Below are positions 11,573-22,306 of a stretch of DNA of 64,000 bases, piece after piece. The notes below the pieces were generated by a model, which saw only the letters and a list, made by a program, of their open reading frames with translations, was not told where the DNA came from and ran no database searches. Made by a program: the position numbers and the translations under genes. Position 1 is the first letter of the stretch; each line of letters opens with the position of its first letter. Location: the NCBI GenBank assembly GCA_015832175.1, contig WJXW01000015.1, positions 310,001-374,000 of the forward strand. Reading direction: 5' to 3'. Source of the stretch: Paraphaeosphaeria minitans. Taxonomy: Eukaryota; Ascomycota; Dothideomycetes; Pleosporales; Didymosphaeriaceae.

Positions 11573-12045
11573 CTAGCTCAACGCACAAACAGGGTCATCG
11601 ATTCGATACTCCCATGGAGTCAATTCACTGTGAGGAGTTTTGACGATTGGACCGCTGTATATCGTCATGTAGGGCCTAGTAAGAGTTACTGTAGTACCCT
11701 GGCTATAGCGCTTAGCTGAATTTTTGCCCCAGTTACGTACGGCAGAGTGTATCGTTCTCCACGCGTTGAATCGCCGTACGATAGCGCGTTGCTGGCGGGC
11801 CTCTATGAGAGCTTCTTGTTTGGCCGCCTCGTTGACGACTCTCTGTATAGCCATATCACGGCAATCTTTGGCGTAGATAGGACCTCCTCCAGTATCAATA
11901 ACACGGCGACTACGCCTACGGCGCTCACTACGGGCGTGCTCTGCAGCCTTTGTTCGGTGGAGAGCTTGCTCAAGTGACGCTGCGTTACGAGCAAGCGCAG
12001 AACTGCCTTTAATCGTTGAAATTATATCCTCTGCAATAGCCTTGG
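11573..12045 (-). pseudogene. Transposase C-terminal relic (pogo-like)
   Basis: The minus strand is open from about 12045 to the stop at 11573 and reads ARNAASLEQALHRTKAAEHA, then RSERRRRSRRVIDTGGGPIY, then an Ala/Gln/Arg-rich helical tail ending at LTPWEYRIDDPVCALS. Helical heptads followed by a basic RRR..SRR patch and a GGxI motif recur at the C-terminus of fungal Fot1/pogo-type transposases, to which I assign it by memory. The catalytic DDE part is absent, because the NLR pseudogene begins 100 bp away. Confidence 0.45.
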
Positions 12046-12141
12046 TGTCAGCCTAGATACCAGCGAGTACGCTCGCCCACGACGCTCGCCCACCACTGCA
12101 CGCTCAACTACCAACAAGCACAGCTAACGTTAATCGCGACC

Positions 12142-13391
12142 ATGGCCGAAGGTCTCGCTATTGTTGGCGTCGTCGCCAGCATCATTTAGCTCGTTGATTT
12201 CAGCACGAAAGTCATTGGTCGCCTCGAGGAGTTTCATTCAGCTGCGGGGGAAATACCGAAGTCCTTTCGGCACCTTAACACTGAGTTGCCTGTCCTGAGC
12301 ACCACGTTGCAGAATATCAGTCGAGATATCAAGACGGACTTAGTAGAGATTGGGACCAGAAATGCTCTCATACTTGCGGTCGATGGGTGTCGAGAACAGA
12401 TAGCGCAGCTGGACGCCATTCTTGCGAAGACGCTCCCAGTTACGAACGACAGCCGGTGGACAAAGAGCAAGAAGGCGGTGGTAAGCCTACACCAAGAGGA
12501 CAAAGTTGAGAATATTACAAAGATCATACGAAACAACATCGCAACGCTGACGTTCTACCACATTGCTGCATCATCTACTTTGCAACCGCTTAGAGGTAAA
12601 TGATTTATAGGCAGTGTGCACAACTTCTACCAACTGGCAATAACTACACAGACATAAAGCTTGTGAAGATACGTGCGTGGCTATCTGCACCAGATCCTTC
12701 TACGAACTACCAGAAAGCGCTTAAGCAACGCCAAGACGACACTGGGCTCTGGTTTCTTGAGAGCGACCAGTATGCCAAGTGGAAGACGGATGTCGCATCG
12801 TTCCTCTAGCTACATGGCATTCCTGGATGCGGCAAGACTATCCTTAGCTCGACTATTCTTCAGAATGTGCTTCAGCACTGCAACAGTGACCCTGGCAAGG
12901 TGGTTGCGTACTTCTTCTTCGACTTCAACGATACGCAGAAGCAAAACCCAGAACTGATGGTGCGCTCCTTGATTTGCCAGCTCTCGCAACAGTGCGTTAG
13001 AAACCCAACAAGCCTCGACATGTTGTTCTCCTTATGTGAGAATGGGCAGCGACAACCCTCGCTGCATGCACTCTTAGAAGTTTTGCAACAGATGATGCAG
13101 GAGTTTCCGCACATTTACATCGTCCTTGACGCTCTTGATGAGTGTTCCGGGCGGGCGGAGCTGACGGAAATCCTCGAGACAGTGTCTGCATGGCAGTCTT
13201 AGAATTTGCACACACTTCTAACGGAACGAGATATAGAGAGTTCATTAGAGACCTTTATACGCCAGCAGGATGTCCTTTTCCTTCAGAGTGAACAGGTAGA
13301 CAGAGAAGAAGGCCCGCTCAATTCGTCCGTGTCACAAATAGTGCGGCTTGCAGAAAAAGGGTGCTATAAACTATTCTTTCAGGCAATATAG
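12142..13391 (+). pseudogene. NLR (NACHT-type STAND) pseudogene, three TAG stops
   Basis: Two exons, 12142-12595 and 12652-13391 (56-nt intron, CACAG acceptor); the exon sum is divisible by three, so no indel is needed. Exon 1 is a fungal NLR N-terminal helical domain beginning MAEGLAIVGVVASII. Exon 2 carries the P-loop LHGIPGCGKT (Walker A), then VVAYFFFDFND and the Walker B-like IYIVLDALDEC. The frame is broken by TAG at 12187, 12807 and 13200 and ends with TAG at 13389. Two of the three fit single transitions (CAG to TAG before LVDF; TGG to TAG before LHGIPG). No WD40, ankyrin or TPR repeats follow, so it is also truncated. Intact relatives act in heterokaryon or xenorecognition; this copy is dead unless stops are read through. 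Confidence 0.8.
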
Positions 13392-13442
13392 TTATGCTAC
13401 AGAAATTAGCTACCTTATTCTTACTTAGCTTGGCATCCTGCA

Positions 13443-13450
13443 TATATAAG
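13443..13450 (+). promoter_or_regulatory. TATA box of acidic-repeat gene
   Basis: TATATAAG lies 56 nt upstream of the ATG at 13506, and no other gene start is nearby. Confidence 0.45.
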
Positions 13451-13505
13451 GCATAGAATTAGTTATACTTTCAACCATACCAGCCCTTCACTCCACTGTA
13501 TCAAC

Positions 13506-14639
13506 ATGGATGCGATTGTGAACAAGATACGCAAGGATCTTATTAAGCATATCATTTCCTATCAAGGAGAGAATGTGACGCAACGCTTAATGTCTGAACT
13601 CAACTATGCCATCTTCCTTACCATCCCTGAGAAAATACGCATTGAGGATATGAAACAATCTACCGAGTTTAGAGAGGAGATGATGGGCGTCTTCGAAGAA
13701 AAAGATCCCACGAAACCCGGGACGCCATACCTTGGGCAGCTTAAAGAGCAGGACAGTTGCTATGCTGCAAGGAACTGCAAATTCGACTTTGGACAGACGC
13801 TTTACCAATGTACATCTTGCAAAAAGAATTTCGTGTGCGAGGAGCATAAAACCAGCACATGTATGCTGTGTCTTGCTGGTATAGCTACAAAAGAAACAAA
13901 AGAGGTCACAGGCAGTGACAAAGATAGAGAAGACAGCAAGAGTATAGTCAAATATGACGCGCATAGCGAAGATCAAGACGCGGAAAGTGGAGAGGAAGAT
14001 GCAGAAAGTGGAGACGAAGATGCAGAAAGTGGAGACGAAGATGCAGAAAGTGGAGACGAAGATGCAGAAAGTGGAGATGAAGCTGTAGAAAGTGGAGATG
14101 AAGTTGTAGAAAATGGGGATCAAGTTGCCGAAAGTGGGAATGAAGAGGTGGATAGCGGAGATGAAGAAGCGGATAGCGGAGATAGAGAGGCGGGTTCCAG
14201 AGGCGAAGACGAGAGCGGTGAATACAAGAACGCCACCAGTAAAGACAAAGGCGAAGACGAAAGCGAAGGTAAAAATGTTGATAGTAGAGATATAGGCACA
14301 CGTGAAAGAAGCGCGGCTATTACGAAAGACATAGACGAGAAGGAAGATCCACTCTCAAAGGAGAAGGGACAAGAACGAGCGGCAAAGTTCCAGGTTGAAG
14401 ATATTCAAAATCTCTCTATGGACGACTTTCATTTTAAGGGAGGGAACTTCATAACTGAACTTCAGGTCTGCCAGGTGCAGACAAGGTCGGGAGAGCTCAT
14501 ATGGGTTGTATTACAAGATTACGTCAAACTGAAGGAAGATTACGTGAAAAGGGAAGCTGATAGTGATGGAAATGAATCAGATAGATCAAGGTCAGGGTTT
14601 GGATGGAAGAATCGTAAGAATGCAGACATTGGGATGTAG
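13506..14639 (+). CDS. Acidic-repeat protein with Cys/His cluster
   Basis: 377 aa, single exon, ATG at 13506. Residues about 1-75 are helical with no known domain. Residues about 85-125 form a Cys/His cluster (CYAARNC.. YQCTSCKKNFVCEEHK.. STCMLC) that could bind zinc. Residues about 155-230 are tandem repeats of a 7-residue unit, AESGDED, degenerating towards the end, so this part is highly negative. A mixed charged region and a C-terminal segment (FHFKGGNFITELQVCQVQ) follow. Composition suggests a nuclear or chromatin-associated protein, but no family is recognised. It sits directly after the NLR pseudogene and before a MITE. Confidence 0.6.
   Translation: MDAIVNKIRKDLIKHIISYQGENVTQRLMSELNYAIFLTIPEKIRIEDMKQSTEFREEMMGVFEEKDPTKPGTPYLGQLKEQDSCYAARNCKFDFGQTLYQCTSCKKNFVCEEHKTSTCMLCLAGIATKETKEVTGSDKDREDSKSIVKYDAHSEDQDAESGEEDAESGDEDAESGDEDAESGDEDAESGDEAVESGDEVVENGDQVAESGNEEVDSGDEEADSGDREAGSRGEDESGEYKNATSKDKGEDESEGKNVDSRDIGTRERSAAITKDIDEKEDPLSKEKGQERAAKFQVEDIQNLSMDDFHFKGGNFITELQVCQVQTRSGELIWVVLQDYVKLKEDYVKREADSDGNESDRSRSGFGWKNRKNADIGM
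13975..14160 (+). repeat. 21-bp coding minisatellite (AESGDED)
   Basis: GAAGATGCAGAAAGTGGAGAC is repeated about eight times inside the acidic-repeat gene; the first units are nearly identical and later ones drift. The unit length keeps the frame, so copy-number change would alter only the length of the acidic tract. Confidence 0.8.
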
Positions 14640-14816
14640 ATGGAGAAAGAGATAGCTGTTTTGAGAGAGGTATATGAAGGGTACTTTAACTTTAGTTTCC
14701 TGCGTACACGTAACTTTAATCTATAAAAATAAGAAAAATGTGATATTATGCTATAAATTATATAACGATTTTCAACTCTCTTTCCTTACGTGGCTGCTGT
14801 ACTTGAATAACTGCCA

Positions 14817-15696
14817 ACGTCCCCCACAGCGTCGCGAGACGCATAGCGTGACGAGACACTACCTCGGCCCTTAGGGCTTGCCCTATAGTATCTACCTAGT
14901 AATAAATGTAATATCACGTGAAACAGTGTCTATTCTTGTCGCGGTGTGGGAAACAGCGCATATGCAGGAATGATTCAAGGATTAAACTGAGGTTCTATTG
15001 TATGTAGCTATAAAGTGTATATGTAGTAAAGCGAATGTGCAGTGTACTGCGTGGTACAGCAGTGGAGACATGAAACCGTGGTACGTGGTACAAGAGAAAG
15101 ACTCCAGAACCGTGACAATTCTTCATTCTACATATAATATTCCGGTAGTAGAAGAAATAAGGTGGGAAAAATCGTCGATGTTTTAGCTAGCTACTGTGCG
15201 TGGCCCATATACTGCATCGGTCACATGCACCTACTGTATACGGTTGGCCCGTGCGTGTGCCGGTCAAGCTTCGCACTGCCGTCACATACAGAGACCGCAC
15301 GGAGAAACTGCTGGAATGCACATTCCTTATAATCAATTATTATTTGGATAGGCAGGGGTTGCTAGTAAATGGTCACGAGACGACGTTAACGAGACGATAA
15401 ACGAACGATATGGCCAACCCCAAGCTCTGGCTCGTCGGAGGCCTAAAATTATGTGCAGGCCCCATGTGAAAAGTGCGAAGGTCCGGATGAAGAAGTGCCT
15501 CGCCACATAGTAACGTTCAATGGTCTTATCCCAAATCGTAACGTTAGATGAAACGAGCAATAGCATAATTAAGAATACAGTATTTCTCTATAAAGAGTAT
15601 CTTGTTAAAAGAATAATAGGGGTTCAATCCCACTGCGACGTCAGGTTGCAAAAGCGTCTCGCGATACCGTATGTCTTGCGACGCAGTGAGGGACGT
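14817..15696. mobile_element. MITE of the GAGACAC family (880 bp)
   Basis: The left end reads ACGTCCCCCACAGCGTCGCG followed by AGACGCATAGCGTGACGAGACAC. The right end (15650-15696) is the inverted form, ending GCAGTGAGGGACGT before TA. It shares internal sequence with the 58.06-59.05 kb copy (GTGTGGGAA.CAGCGCATATG and AACTGAGGTTC near 14945-14990). A second, partial right-end motif at about 15478-15510 (AAGGTCCGG..GTGCCTCGCC) suggests an insertion or nested copy. The left flank is CA instead of TA, so the target duplication has decayed. No ORF of note. Confidence 0.65.
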
Positions 15697-15708
15697 TAGC
15701 TATACAGA

Positions 15709-18700
15709 TCAACTTATTAAGCATCGCCTTTTCGAAGCGTTTGCGTTCCCAACTATGCTTGCCTTTCTTTTTTGCTTCCTTGCCACGTTGCAGCTGCATC
15801 TGTTCGACTTTGCATAGTCCACCACGTCATGATCTGGCCTTCCAAACTCTGCGTCTAGCAACTGTTCTCTTATGAAATGGGACATGCTATGCGGAAATCC
15901 GCTGATTGTGTGCTTGTTTGACCGGCTGAATCGCAGGGAGATGGACATGGTCTGGTCGGGATGGTAGACGGCAAAGGATATGGGCTTGCTGTAACCGCCG
16001 CAGTGCGAACAGATGCTGTAATGATTGATCGGCCCTAGATGGGTGCCATCGTCGGTGGTGAAAGAGGCTGCGGGGTATTCCTCTAGGATTCGCGCAACGA
16101 GCGCGGTCGAATCAGGGCTCCGGCAGCGAATGGACCCAAGGCACACACAAGAATGCTTTTGGGCGACAGGCCTCTCATGAAGCTCAAAGAAGAAAGCAGC
16201 AGCAAAGAGGGCGTCGACGATGCTCGAGAAATCGTAATTTTGGAGGAAGGGTTTGGCCAACCTCTCCATCTCCGGTATCTTGTCGACGTCGTCGAGCGAG
16301 AACTCCTCTCGCAAAGAGATGTTCATGCGAAAGTATTTGTGGCGTTGGTCTGCGCGAACGCGATTCAAGTGGTCTTCCCAATTGCTCTGCGCATCCAAAA
16401 CGGCGCCGAAAAGGCGGAACAGTCGTGGAAAGAAGCGGTCCCTAAATCGCAGCCTCGGTCTCGGTGCAGCGATCGTGGGCGACCCCGGATCTTGCGTGTA
16501 GCCGGTGCCGATCGACAGTGCCAGATCCGGGCCCGTGTTCCAGATCGCTTTCGATTCCCACTCCGCGGGGTCAATTGGATTGTTGTGCTTCCCTGCCCCA
16601 CCGTCCTGGACAAATCCCAAGCCGCGGATGAATTTCGCTGGGAAGTAAGACGGGGCGGCAGAGGTTGCGCGCGCACTGGTCGAGCATGAGCAGGAGCAAG
16701 GATTTTGGGGGAACGCAACCTACGCATCATGGATGAGGACTTCTTCCTCCATTTCCAAGGGCCTGTAATGCTTGTAGCCTTCGGTCGTTAGCTCTTCGAA
16801 GACAACAGGCCAGTTTGGAGCGCTTACCACGCCTAGGCCCGATCCCGTTGTAGTTGGAAAGAATGCACAGGCGAGAGTCCGAGACGGCCATGGCGGTGAC
16901 GGCGATCTTGAGGCCAGATACCCCCAGGCTCGAACCCGGATTGCCGAACATGAGCTTTCCTGCTCCATACGCCGTCTTTACGCATGCTTCCATCTCTCTG
17001 GCACCGTAAAGGCTGTCCGTTAGCAGTGTGGAGAGGACTTCAAAGAGCTTCGCGAAGAACGGGCCCCCAAACCAGTCGCGACGGGCAAAGACCTGCCTCG
17101 CAAGCTTCTTGAAAGTCGCCGCGCAGTCCTGGAGGCTCCGGCGCAGGAGAAACATGAGGACAATCAAGCCACCTGCTTCCGACGTCAGTGGAGGGTCTCT
17201 GCATAGGTGGCGAAGCTGACCTGTGCTCGTTCCCAATGCTAAATCGAAATCGTCGTAAATGGGGTACGGAAGTTTTCTGTGCTGATCGAGGGCTTGTAAC
17301 GCTTGGAGAGTGAATGTGCCCCTAATACCGCCCCCGTCAAGTACGAGCAAACGGCTTCCTGCAGTCGGCGGCTTGACACGAACTACGAGCGGATCAGAAG
17401 ATTGGCAGAGGATGCACTCACTGACACGGTAGGAGTAGGCCATCTCAGGCCTTTTCGTTCCAAAGATGCGCGCGCACGTGTCGCAGAACGCGTGCCCACA
17501 CGTCAGGCAATGTTCGGGCTGGCGCCGAAGGCAAAACAGGCATGTCCGGGAACTACGAAACCGTTTCCAGTCTATGCGAACGCTCCTGAGCGTCTGCCTG
17601 TGCAGTTGAGAGGCGGTGGCCGAATCCGACTCCAGCGCCAGATAGAGCTGGCAATACTTGGCCTCCAGCGCACTGGACCACTCGGCTGGCGCGCGTACGT
17701 TTTCTCTGGACTCAGACGAAAATGCCTCCAAGCAGCTTGCGTGGTACAGAGACCGAAACATGTCTTCCGGTTCGAAGTCTATCGCTATCATTCAGTGCGG
17801 GGCTGCTAGAACAGTTTCCAAGACTCACGGTGCATCCCCGGCGGGAGACTGTCCAGCAGTAGAGCGGAGGCCATGACGTGTATCGTGCTCTCCTTTTCCG
17901 TACCGGTGGCGGCGCACAACCGTAGAAACCCTCGCAGATGTTGCGTGAAACAGGCGTCTATCTTGTTGAATTGGCGCGTGGCTTGGATAAAGTCGAATCC
18001 GGGAACGAAGCACTTCGCCGTGTGCTGCAGGCCCGCCTCGAACAGCGTGCGGAGATGGACCGCGGAGAAGCGCATCCGAGACGTCTTCCGACTGTCCCTT
18101 GCTACGTCGACGTTTTCGAGGATGATGCTTCTGAGTCCCGAATAATCGAACGCGTGCGAGGATTTCCTCCTCGCCAATACTGCTACGACAGGTTTCACCT
18201 CGCCAAAGGTAGGGAAGGTGGTTTGTCGCTCGCGGCTGGTGACCAATATCACTCTAGGTGACCATGGCCTCGCAAACTGTCTTTCTTCCACCCATTGCCG
18301 GAAGAGGCGGAGGCCTGTCTCGCGGGTGACAAAGTCGTCCAAGAACAAGCACACGACGTCGACGAAGAGCAGCAGCAGCTTGCTGACTGTTGCGTCGACA
18401 ATGTTCCTCTGCGTGCGATCCGACGGCCACTCCACCCTGTGGCGAAGCTCCCCGCAGGGGCTCCGTGGCGGGCGGTATCCGCTATACGCTTTGCGGATGT
18501 CCAGGTCCGCGACGAGAAGTGGCTCGTCGTGGTTCAGGGTCGAGTCGTCCACATATATCCGTGCTAGTCCGCGTGATCTTTTAGCGCTTGCGTACGGAAA
18601 CATGGCCTTCCGTGCTGCTTCCTTCGCAGCTAGTCCAAGGAAGAGAACGGTCGAGGGATATTGATTGGCAGGATCTGGAAGACTGTCTAGTACCTTCTCC

Positions 18701-18780
18701 AGGCCTTGACCACGCGTGAGGAACCACTCGTCCCCGTCTTGAAAGGCATATAGCCAGTCAGAACAGTTGGGGGACGCCAT
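15709..18780 (-). CDS. Patatin-like phospholipase with STAND-like N-terminus
   Basis: Model (minus): 18780-17829, 17778-17221, 17172-16828, 16778-16724, 16675-15709; four introns of 48-50 nt, exon sum 2877 nt, 958 aa. Start MASPNCSDWLYAF matches the usual N-terminus of this fungal family. Residues 1-317: degenerate nucleotide-binding-like region with a hydrophobic, acid-ended strand (VDVVCLFLDDF). About 395-443: RING-like Cys/His cluster (CLFCLRR.. CLTCGHAFCDTC.. CILC). Patatin domain: oxyanion loop DGGGIRG (about 465-471), nucleophile S502 in GTSTGG rebuilt exactly by the second intron, and catalytic D661 in the D-G-G-A-G motif. Patatins hydrolyse acyl esters of phospholipids; all catalytic residues are present. 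It is divergent to the DUF3723 gene across 146 bp. Patatin-like genes are recurrent Starship cargo. Confidence 0.88.
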
Positions 18781-18926
18781 GTAGGGTCGAGGTACGGCGG
18801 CTTGCGAGTCTAAATAGCCTCGCAAAGCATGCATTATCTTGCCAGGGTCAGTTTATGGCTGCCTCCGCTTTCGCGGATCGTAAAAATCATGCCGCTTCCT
18901 TTGAACCATGAACAGCTCGCCTGGTG
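18781..18926. promoter_or_regulatory. Shared promoter region of patatin and DUF3723 genes
   Basis: Only 146 bp separate the two opposing start codons (18780 minus, 18927 plus), so the core promoters must overlap. No obvious TATA box is visible. If the DUF3723 gene starts further upstream, the interval is even shorter. Confidence 0.5.
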
Positions 18927-21102
18927 ATGGATCACCGGCTCGAGAAAAGCCGATACTATCTGGGAACGGCCCAGGTTGCTCTGCGAAACCTCTGCTACAG
19001 CCAAAGCAGCACGGAAGCAGATGACTGCACCGGTTGTTGCATCGCCGATGAAGAGCACAACCTGCCTGCGTTGATCGAGCCTTCCTATTTACGCCAGTTC
19101 CTGGCATCCTCAGCAATCTCCGAAAGCGCGTTGCATCAGATCGGACCTCCCCCTAGGCTTGACCTGCCGGCGTCTGTGGAGTTGCCTTGTCTCCACGGAC
19201 GTTTCCGTTTGGAGACTTCCAGACAGAATGGCAGCAGCAGGTTGGGCGAGTGGTGGGCAGTCGACCTCTACAGTTCAGGTACCGTACCGTCTACGTCACA
19301 GACACGGCACTGATCCACGGATAGAAACGCCGTCGAGCACGTTGCTCCACCTTCGACGGTACTACAAAGAGCATAATGCGGTAAGCGATGGAGAAAAGTA
19401 TCTACGCATTCGCTTTTTCGAGCGCGAGAAGAACCAAGAGAAGGAGCGAATGTGGAGAGGGTTTCTCGGCAAGAACAAAGCCAAATACCTGAACCGGATA
19501 CTGCGAAATCCATGGCTTTGTGAAGCTTTAACCGATTTGGAACCATTCCGATCGTTGTGGGCGGACTTCCAACTCGGATCTTTTCCACACATATTGAGCT
19601 GGAGGTGCAGTCAAGTGCGTACACGCATCCCTACACCCGTCGACTGTACTAAGTGCCGATAGGAGATACAGTATTACCTGTTCCAGATGCAGAAGATGTG
19701 GCACGAGATGACGGAGGGAAATGGTGCCGCGTGCGATGAAAGCACCATCGCGAAGCTCCAGGGCCTTGCCCCGCGATGGAGCGTTCGTGATCGCTCCGTG
19801 ATCGAGGACCTGTTCAGCACAAACAAGGTGTTTGTGAGGGTCCGAGATCCCGACCTACGCACTCGTATCCTTGCAAGGGTACTCGCCGTGGAAGGCATCA
19901 TCTTGAGCTTCCAAACCTTCTTCAAACACGCCAGGAAAATAGGACCCGTCATGATTCGGTTGCGGGACCTGTTCCCTGCGAGCGAACTGTTTCCACCAAG
20001 AGCGCCGTCCGACCTCTTACCAAGATCCCTTCCATCGGTAAGGGACGTGCTTCTCCAGAAGTGCTACAAACCTTCACGAAAAAACCGGTGCCTGTTGCAA
20101 TATAGCGAATTCGACGAACGATACATCGACTTACGCAACTCGGCATTGTATTCGTACTGGCAGCTTTGTCTCTACCTGCTGCGCCAGCCATCTTTGGAAT
20201 ACCCTCCCTGCGTGGTTCAACTCGGCCATCTGGCGCGCAGGCTTGGGTTTGAGACGGACGAGATCTTGAAGCTCAGCCAGCAGGACGCCGACACTTCTGC
20301 CATTCGAAGCCATCTGCACCAGGAAAAGCCAAAAGCGTTGTTCTGGGCAGCGCCGGACAAGCTCGAGGAGGAAGTTCTTTCGCGTCGAAAGGGCCAGGAC
20401 ATTTTCGAGCCTCGGCAGCCTCCAGCTGCACCCCCAATGACGACCGGAGACATTGCTCGAGATGGGCAGCTCCACGAATGTGCAGGACTGTTCCTCCCCA
20501 CCATCTGGAGCGCGCTGGGCCAGGAAGCAAACTATACACTGACGAGTTATGGGACGTTGATACTCATCTTAGCTTCCTTCTTCGGAGGCTTTCGGCCTTG
20601 GCTAGAGTACGGCGAGAGAGCAGAGGTTGCTGGCCCGGATCCTGTTGACAACGCCGAAACGCTTCAACACAGAGGCGACAACAGCGAAAGGCCTGAGGCC
20701 GAGGAATTTTCACCTTCTTCCTCTGTTTACTCGTTGCGCGATGAGGATATGCATCAGCCGTCCACAGCGGATGTGGATAGGCATCAGACATCCACAGCGG
20801 ATCCGGCGCTCCAGAGTATAACCTTCTGGCGCTTGCCGGAGAGCAGAAACATGGCGCCTCTGGCGAGGTATCGATGCAATACCACCTTGCAAGGTATCAA
20901 AGCAGTGGTTGACAAAATCAGTCTAGAAGGTATTGCACCGTCGTTCGCTTTCGTACACACAGATGGTCGGTTGAAGCTCTGCCCCCCTTTGCAGATTCTC
21001 AACCGTCGAAAGCAATCGAAGCGGCCAAACGATGTGTATTACCTGTTTGCGGACGAGAATAGGCAGACGTGGGTGCTCAAGAAACTCTCTGCCTATGATT
21101 AG
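18927..21102 (+). CDS. DUF3723-family protein
   Basis: Model: 18927-19278, 19325-19614, 19663-21102; introns 46 and 48 nt (the second with a perfect GTACTAAG branch), exon sum 2082 nt, 693 aa. The first ATG in frame is at 18927, but the true start is uncertain. Family landmarks in order: HNLPALIEPSYLRQFL, SVELPCLHGRFRLE, WWAVDLY, a charged block YYKEHNAVSDGEKYLRIRFF, LNRILRNPWLCEALTDLEPF, ILSWRCSQ, RVLAVEGIILSFQTFFKHAR, ALYSYWQLCLYLLRQ and LARRLGFETDEI. This order matches what I know of DUF3723, whose biochemical role is unknown. The C-terminal part adds a low-complexity linker with HQPSTAD/HQTSTAD repeats and an end segment FAFVHTDGRLKLCPPL. DUF3723 is one of the four gene families most associated with Starship elements. 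Confidence 0.78.
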
Positions 21103-22306
21103 TAGGAAAGCTTGAACGAGAGGGAGGTGTGAAGCGTCCATAGTTTGTTCTTAATCCCTGTCTCTGATCGGCCTTCTAGCTGCGAGTTCTCGGCTTTGTG
21201 CTCTTGGCTAACCATTTGGTGTACGGCAGCTTGCGGCGAACTCCCTCATCATCTACATCTCGGCGACGCAAGTGGGTCTCGGCGGTTCCAAGGTCACACC
21301 GATCCGGGGTAGGAAAACGAAGGATTCTCAAGATACACCCGCTCATACGCTTAGTCTCCGGCTCCTCCTAAGCTATGCCTGAACCACGCTAGGTCTTACA
21401 AGCAGCATCCATGCAATTTGGCTCGGTTTTGGGAGCCTCTAGTTAGACCTTGTAAATTATTACATAAATATTCCTCAAACAACCTAAGATGTGCTAAGCA
21501 GGCATGAAGTGAGGTGAAAACTGGTGAACGAGAAGTGATTGATAACGCTAACCACCCAAGGTAAGCGCGTGAGAGTGTCAGGTGCTTCTTCCCACAAAAA
21601 CGGAAGCAACGCGCCGGACCGGAAACTAGAATTTAGAGCGAGCGTAGGGTGGCAAATGCTATCGTGCTAGGCAAACTTACAGTCACTAGCAAATGCGGCA
21701 TCACTCTTGCAGACAGCAACATCAGTTGGGATTACTATCGACTAGTCTCGACCAGTAACATGGTTCCCTTGCTCCGGACAATCATTACGCTCAGCGGAAA
21801 GCTGTATTGCGCCTATGTGCAAGGGTGAGGCCGCATTTGCCAGCGACTGTATCACGAGTGGTTCCATCATAAGTGGTTCCATCATACGTGGTTCTATCAT
21901 GAGTGGTTCCATCATGAGTGGTTCCATCGCGAGCAGTTCCATCACGAGTAGTTTCATCACGAGCAGTTCCATCCCGAGTGATCTCCAGATGATCCCGTCT
22001 TCTGATGGTTACGGCTTGACTAGGATTCAACTAGCTTGGATACGTTGCGAGGTTGTTCGGCGGCTAATTTCCTTGGCACGGCTCCAAGCCACGAAGACTT
22101 AGATATACAAAACTTAGTTTGCCGCGCGTAAGGCACACTGGCTCCATGGAGAGTGAACCCGGCATGCCTGTCACAGACCGCGCTTTCCAAAACAATCACA
22201 GTAGAGTTTCAACCATGAGGCACCGTTATTGATGAGGCACAGTTCTGCAAATATACATTGGCCGTGAAGACCCTATGGACAGTGTTTCGAAAGCATACTT
22301 CTTGTC
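21103..22306. other. 1.2 kb intergenic region with a minisatellite
   Basis: Apart from the 15-bp tandem repeat listed separately I see no gene; the short frames here are products of that repeat. Confidence 0.5.
21845..21985. repeat. 15-bp minisatellite
   Basis: About nine units of a GTGGTTCCATCATGA-type 15-mer, with the last units changed to GCAGTTCCATCACGA. The length is a multiple of three, so both strands stay open (SGSIM on plus; DGTTR on minus), but the flanks give no credible gene. Confidence 0.7.

Noticed and set aside
14113..14332. Alternative frames across the acidic repeat
   Set aside because: They are shadows of the in-frame 21-bp repeat.
21742..22102. Met/Leu- or Thr/Arg-repeat protein at the 21.8-kb minisatellite
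   Set aside because: A 15-bp repeat keeps both strands open; no exon or homology outside the repeat.
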